A stretch of 64,000 nt of DNA from Kosakonia sp. BYX6 (GCF_038449125.1 NZ_CP151800.1:1646406-1710405); one strand, 5' to 3'. Positions 1-9,762 are shown, counted from the stretch's first letter. Notes: generated by a model from the sequence alone, not told the origin. Numbers and translations are program-made.

Positions 1-968
1 AACGCGTCGTCTTGCATGCAGTCGTTGATATGCGCAAAACCAGCCAGATACCCTAAATACGCCAGAAACGAGTGGCTGCCGTTGAGCATGCGTAATTTCA
101 TCTGCTCCCAGGGCTGCACATCCTGCACCAGTTGCGCGCCTGCGGCTTCCCACTCCGGGCGCCCGGCGACAAAATTGTCTTCAATTACCCACTGAATAAA
201 CGGCTCACAGCTGATGGCACACGGGTCAGAGACACCAAGTACCTCACCAATTTCCTCAAGGGATTCTTGCGTCGCCGCAGGCACTATGCGATCCACCATC
301 GTTGCCGGGAAGCTGACGTGTTTTTCTATCCACTGCGCCAATTCCGGGGAGCTCGTTTGCGCCATGCCCAGCACGGCGTTTTTCACCACGTGACCGTTGT
401 CCGGAATGTTATCGCAGGAGAGCACGGTAAAGGGAGGCAACCCGCGTTCACGGCGGCGATGCAGCGCTTCCACCAAAATGCCCGGCGCAGAGTGGGGTTC
501 TTGCGGGTGCTGAAGATCGTGGGCAATGCGCGGCTGGTTCAGATCGAGTTTGCCACTGGCAGGATCAATGCAATAACCCTTTTCGGTGATGGTCAGCGAA
601 ACGATCGCCACTTGCGGTTCGCAGAACTTTTCAATTATTGCGGGCAATGAATCGAGTTTGGCGTTCAAACATTCGTTGACTGCGCCAATAATGATGGGTT
701 GGTTACCGTTCGCGCCTTTTTCCAACACGGTATACAGGTGATTTTGCTCGCGTAATTGCGACATCAGCACATCGCCGCTGAACAGGCTGATTTCACAAAT
801 ACCCCAGTCACCGCCTTTCGCGTTCAGCACCCGATCGGTCAACAGCGCCTGATGCGCGCGATGGAATGCGCCAAAGCCGAAGTGCACAATTCGCGAACGC
901 AGAAGGGCGCGATCATACTGAGGTTGTTGCACCGTTGCCGGAAGCGTTACGGAGGCAATTGTTTTCAT
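1..968 (-). CDS. yeiQ: Mannitol dehydrogenase-family oxidoreductase YeiQ (partial, C-terminus outside window)
   Basis: Reading the minus strand from ATG at 968 gives MKTIASVTLP followed by the NAD-binding motif region HFGFGAFHRAHQALL, typical of the fructuronate reductase/mannitol dehydrogenase family (UxuB, UxaB, MtlD, YeiQ). About 322 residues are present; the gene runs off the left edge. The sequence resembles E. coli YeiQ closely, and yeiQ next to yeiP is also the E. coli order. These enzymes reduce a keto-hexuronate or oxidise a polyol with NAD(H) in the cytoplasm. Here it diverges from uxuA, whose dehydratase handles the product of fructuronate reductase, so a role as UxuB-like fructuronate reductase is a reasonable inference, but the substrate is not shown by sequence alone. 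Confidence 0.85.
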   Translation of the reverse strand, partial: MKTIASVTLPATVQQPQYDRALLRSRIVHFGFGAFHRAHQALLTDRVLNAKGGDWGICEISLFSGDVLMSQLREQNHLYTVLEKGANGNQPIIIGAVNECLNAKLDSLPAIIEKFCEPQVAIVSLTITEKGYCIDPASGKLDLNQPRIAHDLQHPQEPHSAPGILVEALHRRRERGLPPFTVLSCDNIPDNGHVVKNAVLGMAQTSSPELAQWIEKHVSFPATMVDRIVPAATQESLEEIGEVLGVSDPCAISCEPFIQWVIEDNFVAGRPEWEAAGAQLVQDVQPWEQMKLRMLNGSHSFLAYLGYLAGFAHINDCMQDDA

Positions 969-1032
969 CTCTATACACCTGATTAACCAATAATTAACAA
1001 CATGCAGTGTAAAGTTATATGACAGCAAAAAG

Positions 1033-1045
1033 AATTGGTATGCCG
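1033..1045. promoter_or_regulatory. Candidate UxuR/ExuR operator half-site
   Basis: AATTGGTATGCCG matches the left part of the hexuronate-regulator consensus (AATTGGTATACCAATT). It lies in the shared yeiQ/uxuA intergenic region, nearer yeiQ. Match judged by eye. Confidence 0.4.
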
Positions 1046-1060
1046 TAAATATCCGGGGAA

Positions 1061-1076
1061 TGTGAGCTGGATCAAT
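1061..1076. promoter_or_regulatory. Candidate CRP site
   Basis: TGTGAGCTGGATCAAT has a perfect left arm TGTGA, six-base spacer and TCAAT in place of TCACA (8 of 10 key bases). It sits between the two UxuR-like boxes, as expected for a catabolite-controlled hexuronate promoter. Confidence 0.4.
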
Positions 1077-1142
1077 CATTGTTGCGGCAGGATTTGACCA
1101 TCAATAATTAGCATGTATGGTAGTCGTCAATGTATTATCTGT

Positions 1143-1158
1143 ATTGGTATAACAACTT
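1143..1158. promoter_or_regulatory. Candidate UxuR/ExuR operator upstream of uxuA
   Basis: ATTGGTATAACAACTT keeps the TTGGTATA core and a partial right arm of the palindromic UxuR/ExuR consensus. It ends just before the uxuA ribosome binding site (GAGG at 1164), a position suited to repression. Confidence 0.45.
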
Positions 1159-1175
1159 TTTTTGAGGAAAAAGCG

Positions 1176-2366
1176 ATGGAACAAACCTGGCGTTGGTATG
1201 GACCGAATGATCCGGTATCTCTTGATGATGTACGTCAGGCAGGCGCGACAGGCGTCGTGACCGCACTGCACCACATTCCGAACGGTCAGGTTTGGCCGGT
1301 TGAGGAGATCAAAGCACGCCAGGCGCTGCTGGCAGAAAAAGGGCTCACCTGGTCAGTGGTGGAAAGCATCCCGGTTCATGAAGAGATTAAAACCCACTCC
1401 GGGCAGTATGAAACGTGGATTGCCAACTACCAGCAAAGCATTCGCAACCTGGCGACCTGCGGCATCGACACCGTCTGCTACAACTTTATGCCGATCCTCG
1501 ACTGGACGCGTACCGACCTTGAATATGAACTGCCGGATGGCTCGAAAGCGCTGCGTTTTGACCAGATCGCTTTCGCGGCGTTCGAGCTGCATATCCTGAA
1601 ACGCAAAGGCGCACAAGCCGATTACAGCGAAGAAGAGCAGCGTCAAGCGCAGGCGTATTTTAATGCCATGAGCGCGGCTGAAATTGAAAAGCTAACGCGC
1701 AATATCATCGCTGGCCTGCCGGGTGCGGAAGAGGGCTACACGCTGGATCAGTTCCGTGCGCGTCTGGCGGAGTATGATGGCATCGACAAAGCGCAACTGC
1801 GCGAGAACATGGCCTATTTCCTGCGCGCCATTGTGGCGGTTGCCGAAGAAGTGGGCGTGCGCCTGGCGGTACACCCGGATGATCCACCGCGTCCAATCCT
1901 TGGCCTGCCACGTATCGTTTCTACCCTTGAAGATATGCAGTGGCTGAAAGAGGCGGTGGACAGCGTTAATAACGGTTTCACCATGTGCACCGGTTCTTAT
2001 GGCGTGCGTGCCGATAACGATTTGGTGCGCATGATTGAGACTTTCGGCGACCGTATTCACTTTACGCACCTGCGTTCAACGTGCCGCGAAGATAACCCGA
2101 AAACTTTCCACGAAGCCGCGCATCTGCAAGGCGATGTCGATATGGTTTCTGTGGTTGCCGCCATCCTGACCGAAGAGCAGCGCCGTAAGAAAGCGGGCGA
2201 TTTGCGTCCGATTCCATTCCGCCCGGATCACGGTCACCAAATGTTGGACGATCTGCGTAAGAAAACGAACCCAGGGTATTCGGCGATTGGCCGCCTGAAA
2301 GGGATGGCAGAAGTGCGCGGTGTTGAGCTGGCGCTGAAGAAAACGTTGTTTCGCGACCTACTATAA
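1176..2366 (+). CDS. uxuA: Mannonate dehydratase UxuA
   Basis: A 396-residue protein beginning [20 protein letters not shown]. The ATG at 1176 was preferred to an upstream start at 1113 because it follows GAGGAAAAAGCG and reproduces the usual family length (about 394). UxuA dehydrates D-mannonate to 2-keto-3-deoxygluconate in glucuronate catabolism, using a divalent metal in a TIM barrel. Metal-ligand regions are visible as the HPDDPP segment and the C-terminal PDHGHQ segment. In E. coli uxuA is followed by uxuB; here it is alone and divergent from a UxuB-family gene. Confidence 0.95.
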   Translation: MEQTWRWYGPNDPVSLDDVRQAGATGVVTALHHIPNGQVWPVEEIKARQALLAEKGLTWSVVESIPVHEEIKTHSGQYETWIANYQQSIRNLATCGIDTVCYNFMPILDWTRTDLEYELPDGSKALRFDQIAFAAFELHILKRKGAQADYSEEEQRQAQAYFNAMSAAEIEKLTRNIIAGLPGAEEGYTLDQFRARLAEYDGIDKAQLRENMAYFLRAIVAVAEEVGVRLAVHPDDPPRPILGLPRIVSTLEDMQWLKEAVDSVNNGFTMCTGSYGVRADNDLVRMIETFGDRIHFTHLRSTCREDNPKTFHEAAHLQGDVDMVSVVAAILTEEQRRKKAGDLRPIPFRPDHGHQMLDDLRKKTNPGYSAIGRLKGMAEVRGVELALKKTLFRDLL

Positions 2367-2390
2367 CCGTATATCAGATCCGCGAACCTC

Positions 2391-2420
2391 GTAGCTCTGA
2401 TAAGCGAAGCGCCATCAGGC
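2391..2420. repeat. REP-like extragenic element
   Basis: The core TGATAAGCGAAGCGCCATCA recurs exactly at 7634-7653, also in an intergenic spacer after a + strand operon. This is typical of the scattered palindromic repeats of enterobacteria. Confidence 0.6.
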
Positions 2421-2453
2421 AAAAAAAAGCCTCCACATCTGGAGGCTTTTTTC
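2421..2453. terminator. Bidirectional intrinsic terminator between uxuA and yeiP
   Basis: GCCTCCA/TGGAGGC stem (2429-2446) with a four-base loop, preceded by A8 and followed by a T-rich tract, so it can end transcription from both convergent genes. Confidence 0.85.
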
Positions 2454-2455
2454 TA

Positions 2456-3028
2456 TCAATCCGCGCGGCCCATATAGCGGCGCTCTTCGATATGAATGCG
2501 GATTTTCTCACCCGTCGTCAGGTATTCAGGCACCTGCACCACCAGACCGGTGTTCAATGTCGCTGGCTTGGTACGGGAGCTGGCAGAGGCGCCTTTAATT
2601 CCCGGAGCCGTTTCCACAATTTCCAGGTCAACAGTTTGCGGCAGTTCCAGCGCTAGCAACTGGCCATCCCACAGCAGAACCTGCATATCCGGCATGCCAC
2701 CTTCCGGAATAAACTGCAACTCTTCTTCAATCTGGTCTTTGGTGAAGGTATACGGCGTGTAATCTTCTTTATCCATAAACACGTATTCGTTGCCATCCAC
2801 ATAAGAGAAGTCAACAAAACGGCGGTTCAGAGATACGGTATCAACGATATCGTCGCCTTTAAAACGCTCTTCCACTTTCAGCCCGGTACGGACATCGGAA
2901 AAACGCATTTTGTAGAGAGTTGCTGCGCCGCGGGCGCTCGGTGACTGAATATCAATATCTTTAACAATCAGCAGTTTGCCGTTGAAATTCAGCACCATAC
3001 CTTTTTTAATTTCATTCGCTCTTGGCAT
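2456..3028 (-). CDS. yeiP: Elongation factor P-like protein EfpL (YeiP)
   Basis: 190 residues starting [20 protein letters not shown], full family length. EF-P architecture: an N-terminal KOW-like beta-barrel followed by two OB domains. EfpL is an EF-P paralogue that binds the ribosomal E site and helps translation through proline-rich and other difficult stretches. The loop that carries the modified lysine in EF-P reads SPSARGAAT here, so an arginine sits at the tip as in other YeiP proteins and no EpmAB modification is expected. It is monocistronic and convergent with uxuA. Confidence 0.95.
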   Translation of the reverse strand: MPRANEIKKGMVLNFNGKLLIVKDIDIQSPSARGAATLYKMRFSDVRTGLKVEERFKGDDIVDTVSLNRRFVDFSYVDGNEYVFMDKEDYTPYTFTKDQIEEELQFIPEGGMPDMQVLLWDGQLLALELPQTVDLEIVETAPGIKGASASSRTKPATLNTGLVVQVPEYLTTGEKIRIHIEERRYMGRAD

Positions 3029-3194
3029 TGCAAGGGTCCTGTAAATTGAAAATAACGAAAATATCGCGACAAACTACTCGCGAGGGCCTTTCCAGGCAAG
3101 TGGAATTGATGCGTTTTGCGTTCATCAGGTAAAAGATGTTAGCTTGCCCGCAAGCGCGCTATTCCGGCGCGTTGTGCAATAAAAGAGAGCCACT

Positions 3195-3449
3195 ATGCAA
3201 TGCCGCCCGGACTGTGGAGCATGCTGTACCGCCCCGTCCATCAGTAGCCCGATTCCCGGCATGCCCAACGGTAAACCGGCCAATACGCCCTGCGTACAAC
3301 TTGATGCGCAGCAACGTTGTAAAATCTTCGCTTCGCCACTGCGCCCGAAGGTCTGCGCCGGGCTGCAACCCAGCCGCGATATGTGTGGCGCAAACCGCGA
3401 ACAAGCCATGGTGTACTTGCTCGATCTTGAAAACCAGACTGCGCCTTAA
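3195..3449 (+). CDS. yeiW: YkgJ-family cysteine-cluster protein YeiW
   Basis: 84 residues starting [16 protein letters not shown]. Eight cysteines are arranged as CxxxCxxCC near the N-terminus and as spaced cysteines later (CVQL, RCKIF, VCAGL, MCGA), the pattern of the UPF0153/YkgJ family, which probably binds zinc or an iron-sulfur cluster. Biochemical function is unknown. It lies between yeiP and the fru operon as in E. coli, but setB, present there in my memory of K-12, is absent. Preceded by AGAGAG as a ribosome binding site. Confidence 0.85.
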   Translation: MQCRPDCGACCTAPSISSPIPGMPNGKPANTPCVQLDAQQRCKIFASPLRPKVCAGLQPSRDMCGANREQAMVYLLDLENQTAP

Positions 3450-3627
3450 TCCCACCACAAACTCCTTATATTCCTTTTTATGCTGACGCTGCTGAACATT
3501 CTTTGCTGACCGTAAAAATCACGTCAGCAAATTTGCGCTAACCGCATGTGAAATGTGCAGTACCTCAAAAATCTGAAATGCAGATTAAGAGATTTCTTGA
3601 TCGCTGGAAGAAAAAAGTGAAGACTCC

Positions 3628-3642
3628 TTGAAACGTTTCAGC
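3628..3642 (-). promoter_or_regulatory. Cra (FruR) operator 1 of fruBKA
   Basis: On the minus strand this reads GCTGAAACGTTTCAA, a full match to the Cra consensus. Cra represses fruBKA until fructose-1-phosphate accumulates; E. coli fruB also carries two such sites. Confidence 0.9.
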
Positions 3643-3693
3643 GTCATCATGCCGACTTAAATCAACGGCGGTGACGCGCCATTTCTCAAGTTA

Positions 3694-3708
3694 GCTGAAA
3701 CGATTCAA
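3694..3708 (+). promoter_or_regulatory. Cra (FruR) operator 2 of fruBKA
   Basis: GCTGAAACGATTCAA differs from operator 1 by one base and lies 22 bases before the fruB start, placing it within the leader or at the transcription start. Confidence 0.9.
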
Positions 3709-3729
3709 TTTCAGTGGGAGAGGAGTTAC

Positions 3730-4860
3730 ATGTTCCAGTTATCCGTTCAGGACATCCATCCTGGCCAGCAGGCCGGTAATAAAGAAGACGCTATTCGCCA
3801 GATCGCTGCGGCGCTGGTCGACGCCGGCAACGTCGCCGACGGCTACGTTAACGGCATGCTTGCGCGCGAGCAGCAGACATCAACCTATCTGGGTAATGGC
3901 ATTGCCATTCCGCACGGTACTACCGACACACGCGACCAGGTGCTGAAAACCGGCGTGAAAGTTTTCCAGTTCCCGCAGGGCATCCTGTGGAGTGAAGGCC
4001 AGGTGGCCTATGTCGCTATCGGTATCGCTGCCAGTTCTGATGAGCACCTCGGTTTGCTGCGTCAGCTGACGCACGTGCTGAGCGACGATTCCGTTGCCGC
4101 ACAACTGCAATCTGCGACGACCGCAGAAGAGTTGCGCGCCCTGCTGATGGGTGAAAAACAGAGCGCTGCGCTGAAGCTGGACAACGAAACCCTGTCCCTT
4201 GACGTTAACGCTAACTCGCTTGTGACCTTACAAGCGCTGAACGCGGCGCGCCTGAAAGAAGCGGGCGCGGTAGATGCCGCTTATGTTACCCGCGCTATCA
4301 ACGATCAACCCCTGAATCTCGGTCAAGGTATCTGGCTGAACGACAGTGCTGAAGGCAACTTGCTGAGCGCTATTGCGGTAAGCCGCGCCGCTGCGCCTTT
4401 TGAAGTCGACGGGGAAAGCGCCGCGCTGCTGGTGAGCGTATCCATGGCTGATGAACAGCCGGTTGCCGTGCTGAAGCGCCTGAGCGACTTGCTGCTGAGC
4501 AATAAAGCTGACCGCTTGCTGAATGCCGACGCGGCAACGCTACTGGCGTTGCTGACCAGCGACGATGCCATTGCTGAGGATCTGCTGACGGCAGAATTCG
4601 TGGTGCGCAACGAACACGGCCTGCACGCCCGTCCGGGCACCATGCTGGTGAACACCATCAAACAGTTCAGCAGTGAAATCACCGTCACCAACCTTGATGG
4701 TTCCGGTAAACCGGCCAATGGACGCAGCCTGATGAAAGTGGTTGCGCTTGGTGTTAAGAAAGGTCACCACCTGCGTTTCACCGCGCAAGGCGATGACGCT
4801 GAACAGGCGCTGAAAGCGATTGGCGATGCCATCGCCGCAGGTCTGGGAGAGGGCGTATAA
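3730..4860 (+). CDS. fruB: Fructose PTS diphosphoryl transfer protein FruB (EIIA-M-FPr)
   Basis: 376 residues, full length. An N-terminal EIIA-Fru domain holds the phosphorylated His62 in the motif IPHGTTDT. A middle linker (M) domain follows, and a C-terminal HPr-like FPr domain (about 289-376) carries His299 in HGLHARP. The protein takes phosphate from enzyme I and passes it to FruA, bypassing ordinary HPr. First gene of fruBKA, with a strong ribosome binding site (GGGAGAGGAG) and two Cra operators upstream. Confidence 0.97.
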   Translation: MFQLSVQDIHPGQQAGNKEDAIRQIAAALVDAGNVADGYVNGMLAREQQTSTYLGNGIAIPHGTTDTRDQVLKTGVKVFQFPQGILWSEGQVAYVAIGIAASSDEHLGLLRQLTHVLSDDSVAAQLQSATTAEELRALLMGEKQSAALKLDNETLSLDVNANSLVTLQALNAARLKEAGAVDAAYVTRAINDQPLNLGQGIWLNDSAEGNLLSAIAVSRAAAPFEVDGESAALLVSVSMADEQPVAVLKRLSDLLLSNKADRLLNADAATLLALLTSDDAIAEDLLTAEFVVRNEHGLHARPGTMLVNTIKQFSSEITVTNLDGSGKPANGRSLMKVVALGVKKGHHLRFTAQGDDAEQALKAIGDAIAAGLGEGV

Positions 4861-5799
4861 ATGAGCAGACGTGTCGCCACAATTACTCTTAATCCGGCCT
4901 ATGATCTGGTCGGTTTCACCCCGGAAGTTGAACGCGGTGAAGTGAACCTGGTTCGCACCACTGGCCTGCACGCTGCGGGCAAAGGTATCAACGTTGCGAA
5001 AGTGCTGAAAGATCTCGGCATCGATGTCACCGTTGGCGGTTTCCTCGGTAAAGACAACCAGGACGGTTTCCAGCAGTTGTTCAGCGAACTGGGCATTGCT
5101 AATCGCTTCCAGGTTGTACAGGGGCGTACTCGCATTAACGTCAAGCTGACAGAGAAAGACGGCGAAGTGACCGACTTTAATTTCTCCGGCTTCGAAGTGA
5201 CGCCAGCCGACTGGGAACGTTTCGTGACCGATTCACTGACCTGGCTTGGTCAGTTCGATATGGTCTGCGTCAGCGGTAGTCTGCCGTCCGGCGTAACCCC
5301 GGAAGCCTTCACCGACTGGATGACGCGCCTGCGTAGCCAGTGTCCGTGCATTATTTTCGACAGCAGCCGTGACGCGCTGGTGGCGGGGCTGAAAGCCGCG
5401 CCGTGGCTGGTGAAACCGAACCGTCGCGAGCTGGAAATCTGGGCCGGTCGCAAATTACCTGAATTAAAGGACGTTATTGAAGCGGCTCACGCACTTCGCG
5501 AGCAGGGAATTGCCCATGTGGTGATTTCGCTGGGCGCAGAAGGGGCGTTGTGGGTCAACGCTTCGGGTGAATGGATCGCCAAACCGCCGTCAATGGAAGT
5601 GGTAAGCACCGTTGGCGCAGGGGACTCAATGGTTGGCGGCCTGATTTATGGTCTGCTGATGCGTGAGTCCAGTGAACATACTTTACGCCTGGCCACCGCT
5701 GTCGCTGCACTGGCGGTCAGTCAGAGTAACGTAGGCATTACCGACCGTACCCAGTTAGCCGCGATGATGGCGCGAGTTGACTTAAAACCCTTTAACTAA
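4861..5799 (+). CDS. fruK: 1-phosphofructokinase FruK
   Basis: 312 residues, PfkB/ribokinase family. It converts fructose-1-phosphate plus ATP to fructose-1,6-bisphosphate. The family signature and anion hole TVGAGDSMVGG is at about 250-260 with catalytic Asp255; the N-terminal substrate motif GGKGINVA-like reads AAGKGINVA at 38-46. Its ATG directly follows the fruB stop (TAAATG), so translation is probably coupled. Confidence 0.97.
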   Translation: MSRRVATITLNPAYDLVGFTPEVERGEVNLVRTTGLHAAGKGINVAKVLKDLGIDVTVGGFLGKDNQDGFQQLFSELGIANRFQVVQGRTRINVKLTEKDGEVTDFNFSGFEVTPADWERFVTDSLTWLGQFDMVCVSGSLPSGVTPEAFTDWMTRLRSQCPCIIFDSSRDALVAGLKAAPWLVKPNRRELEIWAGRKLPELKDVIEAAHALREQGIAHVVISLGAEGALWVNASGEWIAKPPSMEVVSTVGAGDSMVGGLIYGLLMRESSEHTLRLATAVAALAVSQSNVGITDRTQLAAMMARVDLKPFN

Positions 5800-5815
5800 C
5801 AGCAGGAGAGGCATA

Positions 5816-7507
5816 ATGAAAACGCTGCTGATTATTGACGCCGAACTCGGGCAGGCCCGCGCCTATATGGCGAAGACCCTGCTTGGCGCGGCGGCGCAGA
5901 AAGCTAATTTGCAATTTATCGATAACCCAGGCGAAGCAGAACTGGTTATCGTTCTGGGCAGCCAGTTGCCAAATGACAGCGCACTGAGCGGGAAAAAGGT
6001 CTGGCTGGGCGATATCAATCGCGCGGTCGCACACCCGGAGTTGTTCCTGAGCGAAGCGAAAAACCATGCCGCGCCGTACACCGCACCGGCCGCTGCGCCA
6101 GCGGCTGTTACGTCTAACGGTCCGAAACGTATCGTGGCAGTGACTGCATGCCCGACCGGCGTTGCGCACACCTTTATGGCGGCGGAAGCAATCGAAACCG
6201 AAGCGAAAAAACGCGGCTGGTGGGTGAAAGTGGAAACCCGTGGTTCCGTGGGCGCTGGCAATGCCATCACCCCGGAAGAAGTGGCACAAGCGGATTTAGT
6301 GATTGTTGCCGCGGATATCGAAGTGGACCTGGCAAAATTCGCCGGCAAACCGATGTATCGCACCACCACGGGCCTGGCGCTGAAGAAAACCGCGCAGGAG
6401 CTGGATAAAGCCGTGGCTGAAGCGAAGCTTTTCCAGCCGTCTGGTAAAGCGCAGTCTGATGCGTCTGAAGGTAAGAAAGAGAGCGTTGGCGCCTATCGTC
6501 ACCTACTGACGGGTGTTTCTTATATGCTGCCGATGGTGGTGGCGGGCGGTCTGCTGATCGCGCTGTCCTTTGCTTTTGGCATCACCGCATTTAAAGAACA
6601 AGGCACGCTGGCGGCTGCGCTGATGAATATCGGTGGTGGTTCAGCCTTTGCGTTGATGGTGCCTGTGCTGGCGGGCTTTATCGCCTTCTCCATCGCCGAC
6701 CGTCCGGGTCTGACGCCGGGTCTTATCGGCGGGATGCTCGCGGTGAGCACCGGTTCTGGTTTTATCGGCGGTATCATTGCCGGTTTCCTCGCGGGTTACA
6801 TTGCGAAAGGGATCAGTAAAGGCCTGAAGCTGCCGCCGAGTATGGAAGCGCTGAAACCGATCCTGATCATTCCGCTGGTGTCCAGCCTGATCGTTGGTCT
6901 GGCGATGATCTACCTGATCGGTACGCCGGTAGCGAAAATTCTCGCGGGTCTGACATCCTGGCTGCAAACCATGGGTACGGCTAACGCGGTTCTGCTGGGC
7001 GCAATCCTCGGCGGTATGATGTGTACCGACATGGGCGGGCCGGTGAACAAAGCGGCTTACGCGTTTGGCGTGGGTCTGCTGAGTACGCAAACGTACGCAC
7101 CAATGGCAGCGATCATGGCGGCCGGTATGGTTCCACCGCTGGCGATGGGCCTGGCGACGATTGTTGCGCGCAACAAGTTCGACAAAGGTCAGCGTGAAGG
7201 CGGTAAAGCGGCGCTGGTGCTGGGTCTGTGCTTTATCTCTGAAGGCGCGATTCCGTTCGCCGCGCGCGATCCGATGCGTGTTCTGCCATGCTGTATCGCC
7301 GGTGGCGCACTGACTGGTGCTATCTCGATGGCGATTGGCGCGAAACTGATGGCGCCGCACGGTGGTCTGTTTGTCCTGCTGATCCCAGGCGCTATCACGC
7401 CGGTGCTGGGCTACTTGCTCGCTATCGTTGCGGGTACGCTGCTGGCGGGTCTGCTGTATGCGCTGCTGAAACGTCCGGAAACGGAAGTGGTTGCGAAAGT
7501 CGCATAA
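5816..7507 (+). CDS. fruA: Fructose PTS permease FruA (EIIB'BC)
   Basis: 563 residues. An N-terminal non-catalytic B' domain is followed by an EIIB domain with active-site Cys112 in TACPTGVAHTF and then a membrane EIIC domain of many hydrophobic segments (from about residue 235). It imports fructose across the inner membrane as fructose-1-phosphate, receiving phosphate from FruB. It begins 16 bases after fruK with the ribosome binding site CAGGAGAGG and ends the operon before a strong terminator. Confidence 0.97.
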   Translation: MKTLLIIDAELGQARAYMAKTLLGAAAQKANLQFIDNPGEAELVIVLGSQLPNDSALSGKKVWLGDINRAVAHPELFLSEAKNHAAPYTAPAAAPAAVTSNGPKRIVAVTACPTGVAHTFMAAEAIETEAKKRGWWVKVETRGSVGAGNAITPEEVAQADLVIVAADIEVDLAKFAGKPMYRTTTGLALKKTAQELDKAVAEAKLFQPSGKAQSDASEGKKESVGAYRHLLTGVSYMLPMVVAGGLLIALSFAFGITAFKEQGTLAAALMNIGGGSAFALMVPVLAGFIAFSIADRPGLTPGLIGGMLAVSTGSGFIGGIIAGFLAGYIAKGISKGLKLPPSMEALKPILIIPLVSSLIVGLAMIYLIGTPVAKILAGLTSWLQTMGTANAVLLGAILGGMMCTDMGGPVNKAAYAFGVGLLSTQTYAPMAAIMAAGMVPPLAMGLATIVARNKFDKGQREGGKAALVLGLCFISEGAIPFAARDPMRVLPCCIAGGALTGAISMAIGAKLMAPHGGLFVLLIPGAITPVLGYLLAIVAGTLLAGLLYALLKRPETEVVAKVA

Positions 7508-7521
7508 CGTTCCAATAAATG

Positions 7522-7549
7522 AAAAAGGCCGCTCAGCGGCCTTTTTTTA
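7522..7549 (+). terminator. Intrinsic terminator of fruBKA
   Basis: GGCCGC-TCA-GCGGCC hairpin flanked by A5 and T7. Confidence 0.9.
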
Positions 7550-7556
7550 TGGTGTT

Positions 7557-7656
7557 GCCGAATGGCGGCTAACGCCTTATCCGGTCTACGGTTTGGGCCG
7601 TTCCGCACAGGGGGATTTATGCGGCTGTAGACCTGATAAGCGAAGCGCCATCAGGC
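7557..7656. repeat. REP/BIME-type repeat pair
   Basis: The first unit (about 7557-7590) contains GCGGCTAACGCCTTATCCGG. The second, inverted, unit (about 7627-7656) contains the same core as the repeat at 2391-2420. Located between convergent fruA and nfo. Confidence 0.6.
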
Positions 7657-7680
7657 AGTTTAACGCCTATTCAATCACGC

Positions 7681-8538
7681 TTACGCGGCGTCTTCGGCTT
7701 TTTGCTGCGCTTTCAACCACGCAATCTCTTCGGCCCAAATATCCGGATTTACGGTTTCCAGAATCATCGGAATGCCGTCGAAACGCGCATCGCGCATGAT
7801 CCAACGAAACGCGTCATGCCCGATATTGCCTTCACCCAGGCTGTGATGGCGGTCAACCCGGCTGCCGAAGGCGCTTTTGGCGTCATTTAGGTGCATGCCG
7901 CGCAAATAGTTAAAACCTACCACTCGGTCAAATTCCGCGAAGGTTTCTGCGGTCGCTTTTTCACTGCGTAAATCGTAACCGGCGGCGAACGCGTGGCAGG
8001 TATCAATACACACTCCAACGCGAGATTTATCTTCCACGCCGTCAATGATCGCCGCCAGGTGCTCAAACTTGAATCCCAGGTTGCTGCCCTGGCCGGCAGT
8101 GTTTTCAATCACGGCGGTAACGCCTTCGGTCTGCGCCAGCGCAATATTGATGGACTCGGCGATGCGTGCCAGGCAATCCTCTTCGGCGATCTGCATCAAA
8201 TGGCTGCCGGGGTGGAAGTTCAGCAGCGTCAGTCCGAGTTGTTGGCAGCGAGTCAGCTCATCAATAAAGGCTTCGCGGGATTTCTCCAGCGCTTCGGTAA
8301 CCGGGTGGCCGAGGTTAATCAAATAGCTGTCATGCGGCAGGATCTGGCCTGGGGAGTAATGGTATTTTTCGCAGGCGGCTTTGAACTCGTCGATGGTTTC
8401 CGTGGTCAGCGGCGCGGCACGCCACTGACGCTGGTTCTTGGTAAAGAGCGCAAACGCCGTTGCCTCAATTTCAGCGGCGCGGATGGCTGCATTCGCCACA
8501 CCGCCGGAGGCGCTCACGTGCGCACCAATGTATTTCAT
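7681..8538 (-). CDS. nfo: Endonuclease IV (Nfo)
   Basis: 285 residues beginning [13 protein letters not shown], the exact length of E. coli Nfo; the start at 8538 follows AGGAG, so an in-frame upstream ATG at 8580 was rejected. Nfo is an AP endonuclease that cuts 5' to abasic sites in base excision repair. It is an AP-endonuclease TIM barrel with a trinuclear zinc centre; visible family motifs are [29 protein letters not shown] and HLNDAK. Usually SoxRS-induced; I did not identify a soxbox. Confidence 0.97.
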   Translation of the reverse strand: MKYIGAHVSASGGVANAAIRAAEIEATAFALFTKNQRQWRAAPLTTETIDEFKAACEKYHYSPGQILPHDSYLINLGHPVTEALEKSREAFIDELTRCQQLGLTLLNFHPGSHLMQIAEEDCLARIAESINIALAQTEGVTAVIENTAGQGSNLGFKFEHLAAIIDGVEDKSRVGVCIDTCHAFAAGYDLRSEKATAETFAEFDRVVGFNYLRGMHLNDAKSAFGSRVDRHHSLGEGNIGHDAFRWIMRDARFDGIPMILETVNPDIWAEEIAWLKAQQKAEDAA

Positions 8539-8610
8539 AAAAACTCCTGTTAAAGCCCGCCAGGGGAAAGCGTTAATCATAGCGGGTCTGAAGGAGAGGG
8601 AAGTAGTGGT

Positions 8611-9660
8611 TTATGCCATCAGGTAATGCGCGGCCAGATTAATTGCGCCGCCGCCGACAATCAGCCAGATAAACAGCAGCAGCCCCATCACCAGCGGTTT
8701 TGCACCGGCATTTTTCAGCGCGCTGATATGGGTGGTCAAACCGAGCGCCGCCATGGCCATCGCCAGCAGCAGCGTATCCAGCGTGTTCAGCGCATTCACC
8801 AGCGTTGCGGGCAGCAGATGAAACGAGTTAAGCACTGCCACCGCAACAAACCCCAGCGCGAACCACGGAATGGTCAGCGGGCTTTGCTCTGTGCCTTCTC
8901 GCGGGCTTAACTGTTTAATACGCGCCGCCAGTAGCAGCAGGAACGGTGCCAGCATCATTACGCGCAGCATTTTTGCGATCACCGCCGCGTTTTCCGCGTC
9001 CGGGCCGATCGCATGCCCAGCGGCGACAACCTGCGCCACTTCATGCACGGTGGAGCCAATCCAGATGCCGTACGTTTGCGGGCTAAACCAGTGTGCAAGC
9101 AGCGGCCACAGCGCCGGATAGATAAAGATCGCCAGCGTACCGAAGATAACCACAGTGGCAACGGCGACGGTCACTTTGCTGGCTTCCGCTTTTACTACCG
9201 GTTCGGTCGCCAGCACCGCCGCCGCACCGCAAATACTGCTGCCCGCACCAATCAGCCAACTGGTCTTTTTATCCAATCCGAACACCTTTTGCCCAAGAAA
9301 GCAGGCGAGCAAAAAGGTGCTTGAGAGCGTCAGCACATCAATCACAATTCCGCTGACGCCTACATCCGCAATTTGCGCAAACGTCAGACGAAAGCCATAA
9401 AGAATGATACCCAGCCTGAGCAGGTGTTGTTTGGCGAACAACACGCCGTTGTCGCAATGGCGGTGCAGCGAGGGATAAAGCGTGTTACCGAGCAGCATGC
9501 CGAAAAGGATCGCCAGCGTTAACGCGCTCAGCCCCACGCCCGCTACCGCCGGAATAGTGCCGAGCCACAGCGCCGCGGCGGTAATCAGCCCGCTCAACAG
9601 CAGGCCAGGTATAAAACGCCAGGCGTGATGTTGATAAGTCTGTTGGGTCATTTCGGTCAT
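8611..9660 (-). CDS. yeiH: UPF0324 inner-membrane protein YeiH
   Basis: 349 residues from ATG at 9660 (MTEMTQQTY), matching E. coli YeiH in length; in-frame codons further upstream run into the yeiE promoter. About ten hydrophobic helices are visible and the family motif GAGSSICGAAAV is present. The family is annotated as putative sulfate/sulfonate exporters, but transport has not been shown for this protein. It diverges from the LysR regulator gene yeiE, its likely regulator. Confidence 0.92.
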   Translation of the reverse strand: MTEMTQQTYQHHAWRFIPGLLLSGLITAAALWLGTIPAVAGVGLSALTLAILFGMLLGNTLYPSLHRHCDNGVLFAKQHLLRLGIILYGFRLTFAQIADVGVSGIVIDVLTLSSTFLLACFLGQKVFGLDKKTSWLIGAGSSICGAAAVLATEPVVKAEASKVTVAVATVVIFGTLAIFIYPALWPLLAHWFSPQTYGIWIGSTVHEVAQVVAAGHAIGPDAENAAVIAKMLRVMMLAPFLLLLAARIKQLSPREGTEQSPLTIPWFALGFVAVAVLNSFHLLPATLVNALNTLDTLLLAMAMAALGLTTHISALKNAGAKPLVMGLLLFIWLIVGGGAINLAAHYLMA

Positions 9661-9718
9661 AGCCTTCTCCTCTTGTGTGAGAAAAAGGGTACGGCGCGCT
9701 GGCTTAAAGGTAAAATTG

Positions 9719-9734
9719 ATTATATATTTATAAT
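9719..9734. promoter_or_regulatory. AT-rich inverted repeat between yeiH and yeiE
   Basis: ATTATA-TATT-TATAAT, a perfect 6-bp inverted repeat in the middle of the 102-bp divergent spacer. It is a candidate YeiE binding site, but could simply be overlapping -10 elements. Confidence 0.35.
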
Positions 9735-9762
9735 TAATCTTTATAAGTGGTAAGCAACCTCT

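Noticed and set aside
3482-3627. Possible small RNA or gene between yeiW and the Cra sites
   Set aside because: No frame with a start signal and no terminator-hairpin pair; it holds only the fru promoter region as far as I can see.
6641-7360. Open frame of about 240 codons antisense to fruA
   Set aside because: His/Arg/Gln-rich complement of a membrane gene; no start context.
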